This document shows positions 8,022-15,728 of a stretch of DNA of 64,000 nt, one piece after another; the first letter of the stretch is position 1; each line of letters starts with the position of its first letter. Source of the DNA: Georgenia muralis. GTDB lineage: Bacteria; Actinomycetota; Actinomycetes; Actinomycetales; Actinomycetaceae. The stretch lies in assembly GCF_003814705.1 (NCBI RefSeq), contig NZ_RKRA01000001.1, positions 3,974,776 through 4,038,775 of the forward strand, written 5' to 3'. The position numbers were made by a program, and so were the translations under genes. The notes under the pieces were generated by a model that searched no databases, was not told the origin of the DNA, and was given only the letters and a program-made list of their open reading frames with translations.

Positions 8022-8531
8022 TCAGTCGAGGACGAACCCGGGGAACGCCTGACGGATCTTGCGACGAGCGACGCTCAGCTTCACCCTGACGGACCGCTCG
8101 GTGTAGCGGCACCTCTCCGCGAGCTCACGGGTCGAGTAGCCGGCGGACTGACCGAGGAGCAGGTCGCGCTCGACGTCGTTCACCACGGCGAGAGCCCGCT
8201 CGAGGTCGTCGCGTGCCGCCACCTTTCCGCTCGGTGATCGGGCCGCGAGATGGGCCGGGAATGGCCGTTCGCCGGGCTCGGGGCTGCTGTTCGGAAGGTC
8301 GGTCCAGCCGTCAGCAGGCCCCGCGCGGTGCTGGTCGATCGCCAGGCGTCGCGTCACCTGGCGCACCCAGGCTCGCGGTTCACGAACCTCTTCGAGGTTG
8401 ACCCACAGCCGGGTGAGGGCTTCGCTGGCGACGTCCTCCGCCGACTCCCCCGCTCCCTGCTCGCGGGCCACGGCGAGCGCGACGCGCCGAAGGTCGCTCC
8501 AGTCGAGCTCCTCAATGGACCCGTCCTCCAT
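8022..8531 (-). CDS. ECF-like sigma-70 family RNA polymerase sigma factor
   Basis: 169 residues. Region 2 is visible as EDVASEALTRLWVNLEEVRE and RAWVRQVTRRLAIDQHR (residues 30-70). Region 4 is ERDLLLGQSAGYSTRELAERCRYTERSVRVKLSVARRKIRQAF near the C-terminus, with the helix-turn-helix in STRELAERCRYTERSVRVKL. Length and architecture fit a small alternative sigma factor. No anti-sigma gene is adjacent on either side; it is convergent with the unknown gene at 6876. Confidence 0.85.
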   Translation of the reverse strand: MEDGSIEELDWSDLRRVALAVAREQGAGESAEDVASEALTRLWVNLEEVREPRAWVRQVTRRLAIDQHRAGPADGWTDLPNSSPEPGERPFPAHLAARSPSGKVAARDDLERALAVVNDVERDLLLGQSAGYSTRELAERCRYTERSVRVKLSVARRKIRQAFPGFVLD

Positions 8532-8719
8532 GGCACCTCTCTCCGATCAGACGAGCAGCCCCCCGACGAGCTACGGGGCGTCTGCAGCCGAAGGGCAACC
8601 TACCGGCACGGGCGTCCGCACCGGGGCGGGATCACGGCGAACAGCACCCGGCCGGCCAGCATGACGGCGGAACTATGTGGACGGTGGCGTGCCATGGGTC
8701 GCCGACCAGCGGGCAGTCG

Positions 8720-9180
8720 TCAGCCCGGCTCCCCCGCCTGGACGAGCCCGGACTCGTACGCGACGACCGCGATCTGCACCCGGTCGCGAGGGTCGAGCTT
8801 GGTCAGGACCCGGGAGACGTACGTCTTGACCGTGGCCTCGCTGAGGAACAGCTTGGCGCCGACCTCGGCGTTCGACAGGCCTCGCGCGACGAGCCGCACC
8901 ACCTCGGTCTCCCGCTCGCTCAAGGCGCTCAGCTCGGTCGGCCGTTGCCCGGCCGGGGGCCGGCGGGCGAACTGGGTCAGCGTCCTCGTGATAAGCGCCG
9001 GCGCCAGCATCGACTCCCCGCGTGTGACCACCCGCACGGCGTGAACGGGTCGTCGGGGGCGACGTCCTTGAGGAGGAACCCGGCGGCGCCGGCCCGGACG
9101 GCGGACCACACGTACTCGTCGAGGTCGAACGTCGTCAGCACCACGATCCGCGGCTGCGGCGCCGGCCGGGCGAGGATCTC
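8720..9180 (-). pseudogene. NarL/FixJ response regulator remnant (5' deleted, frameshifted)
   Basis: The C-terminal LuxR-type HTH is intact: LSERETEVVRLVARGLSNAE and VKTYVSRVLTKLDPRDRVQI. Upstream in another frame lies the end of a receiver domain: PRIVVLTTFDLDEYVWSAVR, then AGAAGFLLKDVAPDD. The two halves meet near 9045-9050, where one base appears lost. The first 50 or so residues of the receiver, including the phosphoacceptor Asp, are missing. Their place is taken, from about 9178, by the tail of an AlkD-like gene on the opposite strand. No partner histidine kinase is present. This is decayed and not expected to make a working regulator. Confidence 0.8.
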
Positions 9181-9399
9181 GTCGAGGCAGAGATGAAGGA
9201 CGCCCCGGACCGCCTCCAGTGGGCGATGAACACCTGCCTCGCCCAGATCGGCAACACGCACCCCGAGCAGCGGGCCCGCGCGCTGGACATCGGTGAGCGC
9301 CTCGAGGTGCTCAAGGACTACCCCACCCCGCCGGGCTGCACGTCACCGTTCGCGCCGATCTGGATCACCGAGATGGTGCGCCGGCAGAACAGCTCGTAA
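9178..9399 (+). pseudogene. 3' fragment of a DNA alkylation repair (AlkD-like) gene
   Basis: The frame MKDAPDRLQWAMNTCLAQIG to the stop at 9399 aligns, almost residue for residue, with the last 70 or so residues of the intact gene at 49396-50076 (MKDAPDRLQWAMNHCLAQIG, and the shared ending LKDYPTPPGCTSPFAP). Similarity starts a few codons before the ATG at 9193 and breaks off at the junction with the response regulator remnant. The fragment lacks more than two thirds of the protein and has no own promoter or start, so it is a relic. Differences from the intact copy point to an older or separately acquired paralogue. Confidence 0.8.
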
Positions 9400-10305
9400 G
9401 CGGAACCGCTCCCTGACACTCCGGCATAAGCTCGGCCTGAACCGCGAGGCGAGCGCCTGACGCGTCGCGGCGACGTCGACGTCGCCGCCGTCCTCGACCA
9501 GGAGCTTCGCGAGTCGTTTCGGCCAGAGGACCGGTACCCCGCGCGTGGAGAACGCACTACCGATCATCGGCCAGTCCGCCTCGACGAAGCAGATCACACC
9601 CGTCACCGGCACGTCGCCAACGACCTCGCGGACCAGCTCGACCTGCTTGAGCACGCCGTCGACGAGCTTCGTGCAGTCGCGGCGGCCCACGAGCAGCCTC
9701 TCGACCCGAGGTCGGAGGAAGCCGCCCTCGATGGTCAGCTGAGGACGTCCCTGGTAGCGCTTGGCGTCGATCACCCAGATGCCGCCGCCGGTGACGGCGA
9801 TGTGGTCGATGTTTGCCCTCGTGCCGGGAATCCGACGGTCGTGCAGGACGACGACCCCTCGGGAGGTCAGCCCGTCGAGACGAGCACCCAGGCGCTCCTC
9901 GCCGACGGCCCCACGCTCCCACGCCGTCGTGCTCTGCCGCTCGTCCGACAGGGCCACCGCGACGCCGCCGAGCCTGCCCCACCGTTGGCGGAGTCGCTCC
10001 TCGTCCCGTGCTCTGCGACGCTCGTACTCACGGCGAGCGGACGAGCCGGCCACCCCGGCTTCCTCAGCTGGCTCCGAGGTCGCCGGCTCCGGCGCCGACG
10101 TGAGCATCAGGCTTTCGTCACTCGCGGTGGTCGCTGTCTCCTCGACAGGACACTCAACGCACCGCACGGTCCTCGTCGCGCGTTCGTAGACGGCGTCGGT
10201 GCGCGCAGGGAGCCCGGCCCCGCACACCCGGCAGGTTCCGGGATACCGGAGCCTCATCCGGCGGGACGCCTCCGAGGCGGGCTCTCCGTCGGTCGTCTCT
10301 GTCAC
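9343..10305 (-). CDS. NERD-domain protein (nuclease-related)
   Basis: 320 residues. An N-terminal zinc-ribbon-like stretch (GTCRVCGAGLPARTD, then TVRCVEC) precedes a charged linker and a NERD domain at about 130-290. The likely nuclease core is RANIDHIAVTGGGIWVIDAK (Asp, then a D-x-K at the end of the strand), preceded by RGVVVLHDRRIPGTR. NERD domains belong to the restriction-endonuclease-like fold, but most are unassigned. The last 20-odd residues read antisense through the AlkD fragment, so the natural C-terminus was probably replaced when that fragment arrived. It stands alone with no obvious operon partner. Confidence 0.7.
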   Translation of the reverse strand: MTETTDGEPASEASRRMRLRYPGTCRVCGAGLPARTDAVYERATRTVRCVECPVEETATTASDESLMLTSAPEPATSEPAEEAGVAGSSARREYERRRARDEERLRQRWGRLGGVAVALSDERQSTTAWERGAVGEERLGARLDGLTSRGVVVLHDRRIPGTRANIDHIAVTGGGIWVIDAKRYQGRPQLTIEGGFLRPRVERLLVGRRDCTKLVDGVLKQVELVREVVGDVPVTGVICFVEADWPMIGSAFSTRGVPVLWPKRLAKLLVEDGGDVDVAATRQALASRFRPSLCRSVRERFRLRAVLPAHHLGDPDRRER

Positions 10306-10442
10306 GCCGTCAGGCTATCGACGGGAATGCCGGCACTCGTCCGAATCGCCTGGGAGGATCAGTGTCGAGACCACGGAGGTGCCAGTCGTCCTTGACCCCA
10401 GCTTCCCCACCGAGCGTCCCCCTCGGCGAGGACCATGGCGGC

Positions 10443-10777
10443 ATGAGCACCGTCGACGAGGCCACCGCCGAGGTCCCCTCGCCCTCGCGCGAAGCCCTCC
10501 AGCACGTCATCGACATCGCCCGGCGGCTCGCGCCGGACGCCGAGGACGGCGTGAGCTACGGCATGCCGGCCCTGAGGGTCGCGGGCAAGCCGTACGTCGC
10601 CGCGGCGAAGCACCTCTCGCTCTTCCCGTTATCACCGGCCGCGATCGACACCGTGCGCGACGAGCTCGCGGGCCACTCGCTGTCGAAGGGCACCGTGCGC
10701 TTCACGGCCGAGCACCCCCTGCCCGACGACGTCGTCGAGCGCATCGGGCCCGGCTCGCGGAGATCACCGGCGGGTAG
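10443..10777 (+). pseudogene. DUF1801/YdhG-like protein gene with C-terminal frameshift
   Basis: The sequence from MSTVDEATAEVPSPSREALQ to HPLPDDVVER is nearly identical to the intact gene at 15334-15684. After VVER the reading frame departs (IGPGSRRSPAG), while the expected ending (ARLAEI, stop at 10777) continues in another frame, so about one base is missing near 10745. Unshifted, it would be about 112 residues, the usual size. The family fold is small alpha/beta; an iron-chaperone role is known for a Bacillus member only. The translated product would have a wrong tail in place of the last helix. Confidence 0.7.
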
Positions 10778-10824
10778 GCCGGGGCGGACAGCCTCCCGCG
10801 AAGACGCCCGGCCCAGGTCACGGC

Positions 10825-11763
10825 TCAGCCCTGCGTGTCGGCGTCCTCCGGGACCATGAAGCGAACGACGACCTGGCCGCCCCCGTGGTCGTCGCGGGTT
10901 CGCATCGTGGCGTCGATGCCGTCGGCGGCGTAGCTCGCGCCGGCGCCCCCGCCGGCACCCTGCAGCAGCTCGGGTCCGCTCGCGCCCCCACCGCCGCCGC
11001 CGCGGTACCCCGCTCCGCCGCCTCCGCCGCCGGCGCAGTCGCTGGTGCCGCCGGGGCCACCGAAGCCGCCCCGCCCGTCACCGCCCGCCGTCAGGGCGCC
11101 ACCGCACAACCCGTCGCCGAACGACTGCAGCGCCGAGCTGCCACCGGCACCGTCGGTGCCGGCGGTGGCTCCGGTGCCGCCCCTGGCGAGACCGGCGCCG
11201 GCACCGTCGCCGGCGACCTCGCCGGCGTTCCCGCCGGAACCACCGAGGCCTCCGAGGCCGCCCCCCTGGCCACCGCCGCCGCCGGCGACCAGGAGCTGGT
11301 CGCCGCCGTCGCCGTCCAGGACGGCGCTGAGCCCGCCGCCGCCGTACCCCTGGGACGTGCCGTCGAGCGCGCCGCCCCCCTCCCCGGCCAGGGAGCCGCC
11401 CGAGCGTCTGGCGGCACCGAGGCTGACGACGATGCCGAAGGCGTCGCCCGGCGTCACCGGCACAGTCGCAGTCACGAGGGCGCCGTAGCCACCTCGGAAG
11501 TCGTACGGGTCGCCCGCGCCGGAGCCGCCGCGCAGTGCGAACGTCGCGCTCGTCACCCCCTCCGGCACCCTCCAGAGGGCGGCGCCGGGGGTGGACCAGG
11601 TGCAGACCTGCTCGCCCTCACCCGGTCCGGGGACGCACCCGTCCGGGCCCGTCCCGCTCGGCGACGCCGTCGCGAGAGCTCCCGCCGTGGCGAGCGCGGC
11701 GACCGTGGAGATCGCGGCGATCCCGACCAGACGCCGCCTGGGACCTGCCGTCGTGGGGAACAT
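10825..11763 (-). CDS. Secreted glycine-rich protein
   Basis: 312 residues from the ATG at 11763, chosen because AAGGAG lies eight bases upstream and a signal peptide follows at once (RRRLVGIAAISTVAALATAG). The mature protein starts with a small beta domain (CTWSTPGAALWRVPEGVTSA), then about 200 residues of Gly-rich repeats (runs of GGGG, GGSG, GGAG), and ends in a short strand QVVVRFMVPED. This matches glycine-rich exported proteins with a beta-helix or PE-PGRS-like composition. Cys residues are sparse. It is monocistronic. Role at the cell surface is unknown. Confidence 0.7.
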   Translation of the reverse strand: MFPTTAGPRRRLVGIAAISTVAALATAGALATASPSGTGPDGCVPGPGEGEQVCTWSTPGAALWRVPEGVTSATFALRGGSGAGDPYDFRGGYGALVTATVPVTPGDAFGIVVSLGAARRSGGSLAGEGGGALDGTSQGYGGGGLSAVLDGDGGDQLLVAGGGGGQGGGLGGLGGSGGNAGEVAGDGAGAGLARGGTGATAGTDGAGGSSALQSFGDGLCGGALTAGGDGRGGFGGPGGTSDCAGGGGGGAGYRGGGGGGASGPELLQGAGGGAGASYAADGIDATMRTRDDHGGGQVVVRFMVPEDADTQG

Positions 11764-11892
11764 TGCCGAGCTCCTTCGCCTACGGTCGAGATGGGACCTC
11801 GACCGTAGGACGGTCCGCTCCGGCGACACATCGGGCAAATGCCCGGGTTTCGCTCTGCCCGCCTCGGCCTCAGCCCGGACGCCCGGCCGCGC

Positions 11893-14385
11893 TCAGTCCT
11901 GCCCGTGCCGCACCCACCAGACGGCTGCCTCGGCGCGCCCCCGCACGCCGAGCTTGCGGTAGATCGCCGTCGAGTGGTGCATGACCGTCTTGACGCTGAG
12001 CTGGAGGAGTTCGGCGATCTCGCGGTTGGTCAGGCCGTCGACGATGTGGCCCAGCACCTGCCGTTCGCGGGCCGTGAGCTCGTCCGCAGGCGGTGCGGAC
12101 CGCACCGCCGGGGCCGAGCGGAGCACGTCCTCGACGTACGACGAGGTTCGAGCGAGGACCTCGGCCCACCCGAGTGAGGCGCCCTCGTGGAGGCTGCGGG
12201 CCCACACCTGTGGCGGGAGACCCGCTGCCAGCCGCGCCACCTCCTCCTCGTAGGTCCGCCGCCACATCACCGGCCAGGACGTGGAGGAGACCAGCTGCGC
12301 CCAGGCGGCGCCGTGCAGGGTGGCCGCGACGACCCTGTCACCGCGAACCGCGGCCACCCGCACGACGAGGGCCACCATGAACTCGGACAGGCGCCACCGC
12401 CGGGGCTCGTCCACGTCGCGCAGCGCGTCGGCGACGAGCCGGCACACGCCGATCGTGTCGCCGCGCGCGAGCGTGTCCCGGGCTTCGTAGGCGCGCGCCA
12501 GGCTCAGGTAGAAGGGGTCGCCGAACGCCCTCGCGAGGTCGAGCAGGTCCGCCGACGACGGGGCCAGGTCGGCGTCGACCGTGCGTGTCTCCCGCAGCGG
12601 GATGAGCAGCAGCGCGGCACCGATCCGGGCGACCGGGTCGCCGCTGAGCCGCGCGGCCTCCATCACGGCCAGGCCGGTGTCCCACGCCCCGTCGAGGTCC
12701 CCCGTGACGTGGTGCAGCATGGCCGTCCAGAGCCGGAACCGGTCCGCCCACACCCGGTGGCCGATCCGGTCGGCGAGGCTCACCCCCTCGGCGAGCAGCC
12801 TCCCGGTCAGCTCGAGGTCGCGATGCACCGGCAGGGCGAGGCAGGCCAGGGCCAGGGTGCGCAGCAGCGCCGTCGGTGACCCGTGCCGCCGGACGAGCTC
12901 GGCTCCCTCGTGCCAGGTCCGCATGACCCGTTCGGGCGCTTCGCCGGTGTCGACGGCCCCCAGGCCGCCGGCCGCCAGCCAGACCAGCGCGTCACCGCGG
13001 GTGGCCTCGTCGACGTCGGCGGCGCCCGGGTCGTCGAGGAGCCGGCGCAGCACCCGGTGCACCTCGCCGTGGTGGCCCTGACGCACGGCCACCGGCGCGG
13101 CGTCGGAGGCCAGGCGCAGCGCCCTGGCCACCTCGCCGCGCGACGCGTACCACTCGACGGCGGCGACGAGGTCGGCGAGCAGGGGTGTCAGGACCCGCAG
13201 CCCCTCGGTCTCCTCGGCGTCGTCCCACCGCGTGGCGCAGTGCCGGGCGACCGCGCTCAGGTAGGCGGCGTGCCGGCCCCTGAGGTCCTCGGCCTCACCC
13301 GCCAGCCGCGCCTCGCGCGCGGCGAAGTCCCCAACCAGCGCACGCAGCCGGAACCGCGGCTCGACGTCCGAGGGTGACGCTGCGACGGGGTGCTCCGGGG
13401 TCCCGGGGGCGCCCGGCACGGGTGCGGCCGCCTGGGCGTGGACCGGCTCGGCGAGGGAGACGTCGACGAGCTCGGCGAGGGCGTCGACGAGCCGGCCGTC
13501 GTCGAGGTCCGGGCCCACCACCGCACGCAGGTGGTCCAGGCCGAAGGTCTCGGCGAACACCGACGCCGCCCGCAGGGTGCGCTGGGCGTCCGCGGAGAGG
13601 TGGGCGTGGGTCCAGGCGAGCGACGAGCCGAGCGGCCGCCCCTCGGCGTCCCGCCACGTCAGGACGGCCCGGCGGCCGGCGTCGGACTGGCCGGTCAGCT
13701 CACGCAGGATCCCGGGCACACCCAGGACCGGGGTCCGTGCCGCGCACACCTCGAGGTCGCGCGGTACACCGGCCAGCAGCGCGCAGAGCCGCTCGACGTC
13801 GTCGAGGACGACCTCGCCGGACCGGAACCGCGGGTCCACCCGCGCCGCGTGCTCGAGGAACAGCGCCGCGGCCGGTGAGGGGGTGGCGGCGCCGCGCGGT
13901 GGGGCGGCATCGCCGACGTGGGCCAGGCCGCCGAGCGGGTAGCGCACCTCCCACGGCCGGTTCAGCCCCGTGACCGAGGTCGCCAGGACCGTGGTCAGCG
14001 GGTCGAGGGCGGCGACGACGGTGTCCGCCTCGTCCCGGCGGTCGGGCTCGAGGTCCTCCAGGACGACGACCACCGGTGGCCGGGCGGCACCGTCCCCCAC
14101 CCAGCGGCGCAAGGTGGCGAGCCGGTTGCGGACCTGCTCGACCAGGGGCTCCTCGCGGTCGTCGAGGAGCGGCTCGGCGAGGACGAGCGTGCCGCGCCGT
14201 CGGAGCCGGGCCGCCAGTGCGCGCACGACCGCGCTCCTGCCGATGCCCGACCGCCCGGTGACGCTGACCCACCGCACGGCCGGCCGGTCGAGCAGCGCCG
14301 TGAGCCGGTCGAGGTCGTCCGCGCGCCCCACGAGGCGCCCGGTATCCGCGACCGGGACCGGGACCTCCTCGCTCCGGGTGCTCAC
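11893..14385 (-). CDS. Large LuxR-family regulator with AAA-type ATPase domain (LAL-like)
   Basis: 830 residues from GTG 14385, which has GGGAG at proper spacing (the GTG at 14391 is too close to it). Order: ATPase domain at about 10-300 beginning GRLVGRADDLDRLTALLD, a TPR-like helical middle to about 750, and a C-terminal LuxR HTH (LTARERQVLGHIVDGLTNRE, then VKTVMHHSTAIYRKLGV). The P-loop reads GRSGIGRS: the invariant Lys of GxxxxGK(S/T) is Arg. That change usually weakens nucleotide binding. The protein is a large signal-integrating transcription factor; its ligand and targets are unknown. It stands alone between a secreted protein and a CinA-like gene. Confidence 0.8.
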   Translation of the reverse strand: MSTRSEEVPVPVADTGRLVGRADDLDRLTALLDRPAVRWVSVTGRSGIGRSAVVRALAARLRRRGTLVLAEPLLDDREEPLVEQVRNRLATLRRWVGDGAARPPVVVVLEDLEPDRRDEADTVVAALDPLTTVLATSVTGLNRPWEVRYPLGGLAHVGDAAPPRGAATPSPAAALFLEHAARVDPRFRSGEVVLDDVERLCALLAGVPRDLEVCAARTPVLGVPGILRELTGQSDAGRRAVLTWRDAEGRPLGSSLAWTHAHLSADAQRTLRAASVFAETFGLDHLRAVVGPDLDDGRLVDALAELVDVSLAEPVHAQAAAPVPGAPGTPEHPVAASPSDVEPRFRLRALVGDFAAREARLAGEAEDLRGRHAAYLSAVARHCATRWDDAEETEGLRVLTPLLADLVAAVEWYASRGEVARALRLASDAAPVAVRQGHHGEVHRVLRRLLDDPGAADVDEATRGDALVWLAAGGLGAVDTGEAPERVMRTWHEGAELVRRHGSPTALLRTLALACLALPVHRDLELTGRLLAEGVSLADRIGHRVWADRFRLWTAMLHHVTGDLDGAWDTGLAVMEAARLSGDPVARIGAALLLIPLRETRTVDADLAPSSADLLDLARAFGDPFYLSLARAYEARDTLARGDTIGVCRLVADALRDVDEPRRWRLSEFMVALVVRVAAVRGDRVVAATLHGAAWAQLVSSTSWPVMWRRTYEEEVARLAAGLPPQVWARSLHEGASLGWAEVLARTSSYVEDVLRSAPAVRSAPPADELTARERQVLGHIVDGLTNREIAELLQLSVKTVMHHSTAIYRKLGVRGRAEAAVWWVRHGQD

Positions 14386-14549
14386 GGGCACTCCCTACGC
14401 TGGGCGCTGTCGTCGGCGTTGGGGTCATTCTGCCGGACACCGACCGTCCGGGTACCGGCCACGGCACTCCTCTGCGCCCCGATGGGCGCCGGTTTGCCGA
14501 ACTTGTCGTCCGCCGGGACGTGCCGCCCACCGGCACATAGGCTCCGGAC

Positions 14550-15278
14550 ATGCCCAACCCCACTGCCGCCATGCTCGTCATCGGCGACGAGATCCTCTCC
14601 GGTCGCACCCGGGACGCCAACGCCTATCACCTCGCCGGTGAGCTGACGTCCGCCGGGATCGACCTGCACGAGATCCGGGTGGTGCCGGACGTCCACGACG
14701 TCATCGTCGGTGCGCTGAACGCCCTGCGCGTCGCGTACACGCACGTCTTCACCTCCGGCGGGATCGGCCCGACCCACGACGACATCACCGCCGACGCCGT
14801 CGCCGCGGCCTTCGGCGTCGGGATCGGCGTGCGCGACGACGCCCGGGCCCTGCTCGAGGCCTCCCTGGCCCGGCGGGGACGGACCGCCACGGCCGACCAG
14901 CTCCGCATGGCGCGCATCCCCGACGGCGCGACGCTCATCGTCAACGACCTCTCCGGCGCACCCGGATTCAGCATGGGCAACGTCCACGTCATGGCCGGGG
15001 TGCCGAGCATCTTCGTCGCGATGCTCGCCACCGTCCTGCCCACGCTCGAGGCCGGCGTCCCGCGTCTGTCCCGCGAAGTCCGCTTCGACGTCGGCGAGGG
15101 TCGGATCGCGACGCCGCTGCGCGCGCTCGCCGAGGCGATGCCGGAGCTGAGCGTCGGCTCCTACCCGTTCCGCGAGGGCGACACGTACGGCACGACCGTC
15201 GTCGTCCGCGGTGCCGACGAGGCGCTGATCGACGCGGCGGTGGCCCAGCTCGAGAAGATCCGGGCCGAGATCGGCTGA
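14550..15278 (+). CDS. CinA/MoaB-like molybdopterin-binding domain protein
   Basis: 242 residues. The MoCF-biosynthesis-type fold is clear: AAMLVIGDEILSGRTRDANA near the start, then the conserved TSGGIGPTHDDITADAVAAA and a later VPSIFVAML. This is the N-terminal domain of CinA-type proteins; the C-terminal nicotinamide-nucleotide deamidase domain is missing, so it belongs to the short form. In related proteins this domain has ADP-ribose pyrophosphatase activity, but that is family knowledge, not shown here. Next gene starts 55 bases downstream in the same direction. Confidence 0.85.
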   Translation: MPNPTAAMLVIGDEILSGRTRDANAYHLAGELTSAGIDLHEIRVVPDVHDVIVGALNALRVAYTHVFTSGGIGPTHDDITADAVAAAFGVGIGVRDDARALLEASLARRGRTATADQLRMARIPDGATLIVNDLSGAPGFSMGNVHVMAGVPSIFVAMLATVLPTLEAGVPRLSREVRFDVGEGRIATPLRALAEAMPELSVGSYPFREGDTYGTTVVVRGADEALIDAAVAQLEKIRAEIG

Positions 15279-15333
15279 GCGCTCGGCACGTCGTTCTCGC
15301 ACAGCGGCCGAGACCCTGCACCACCATGGACCG

Positions 15334-15684
15334 ATGGGAACGGTCGACGACGCCATCGCAGCGGTCCCCTCGCCGTCGCGTGAGGCGCTCCAGCGCGTCA
15401 TCGACATCGCTCGGCGGCTCGCGCCGGACGCCGAGGAGGGCATGAGCTACGGCATGCCGGCGCTGCGGGTGGCGGACAAGCCGTTCGTCAGCGTCGTCGC
15501 CGCGGCGAAGCACCTCTCGCTCTTCCCGTTCTCCCCCGCGGCGATCGACACCGTGCGCGCGGATCTGGAGGGGTACTCGCTGTCGAAGGGCACCGTGCGG
15601 TTCACCGCCGAGCACCCGCTGCCCGATGACGTCGTCGAGCGTCTCCTGCGGGCCCGGCTGAGCGAGATCCGCAAGCCGATCTGA
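15334..15684 (+). CDS. DUF1801/YdhG-like small protein
   Basis: 116 residues. Landmarks are REALQRVIDIARRLAPDAEE, GMSYGMPALRVADKP, AAAKHLSLFPFSP and GTVRFTAEHPLPDDVVERLL, the usual order for this family (start helix, SYGMP strand, KxHLSLFP strand, and closing KG(T/S)xRF motif). It is the intact paralogue of the frameshifted gene at 10443, from which it differs mainly by a three-residue insertion (SVV) and a normal C-terminus. Family members are small stand-alone proteins; one Bacillus member is reported as an iron chaperone. Function here is uncertain. Confidence 0.75.
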   Translation: MGTVDDAIAAVPSPSREALQRVIDIARRLAPDAEEGMSYGMPALRVADKPFVSVVAAAKHLSLFPFSPAAIDTVRADLEGYSLSKGTVRFTAEHPLPDDVVERLLRARLSEIRKPI

Positions 15685-15694
15685 ACGCGGTCGA

Positions 15695-15721
15695 CCGCCC
15701 CCGGAGCAGCTCCGGGGGCGG
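15695..15721. terminator. Bidirectional hairpin between convergent genes
   Basis: Arms CCGCCCCCGGAGC and GCTCCGGGGGCGG pair perfectly over the 44-base gap between the stop at 15684 (+) and the stop at 15729 (-). There is no long T tract, as is common at this GC content. Confidence 0.75.
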
Positions 15722-15728
15722 CCGACCT

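Noticed and set aside
1-8531. Prophage or integrative element at the left end
   Set aside because: No integrase, phage structural gene, or attachment repeat was seen; accessory genes alone are not enough.
9193-9399. Separate small 68-residue gene
   Set aside because: It aligns only with the C-terminal end of the AlkD-like gene at 49396 and starts in the middle of a conserved helix, so it is a fragment.
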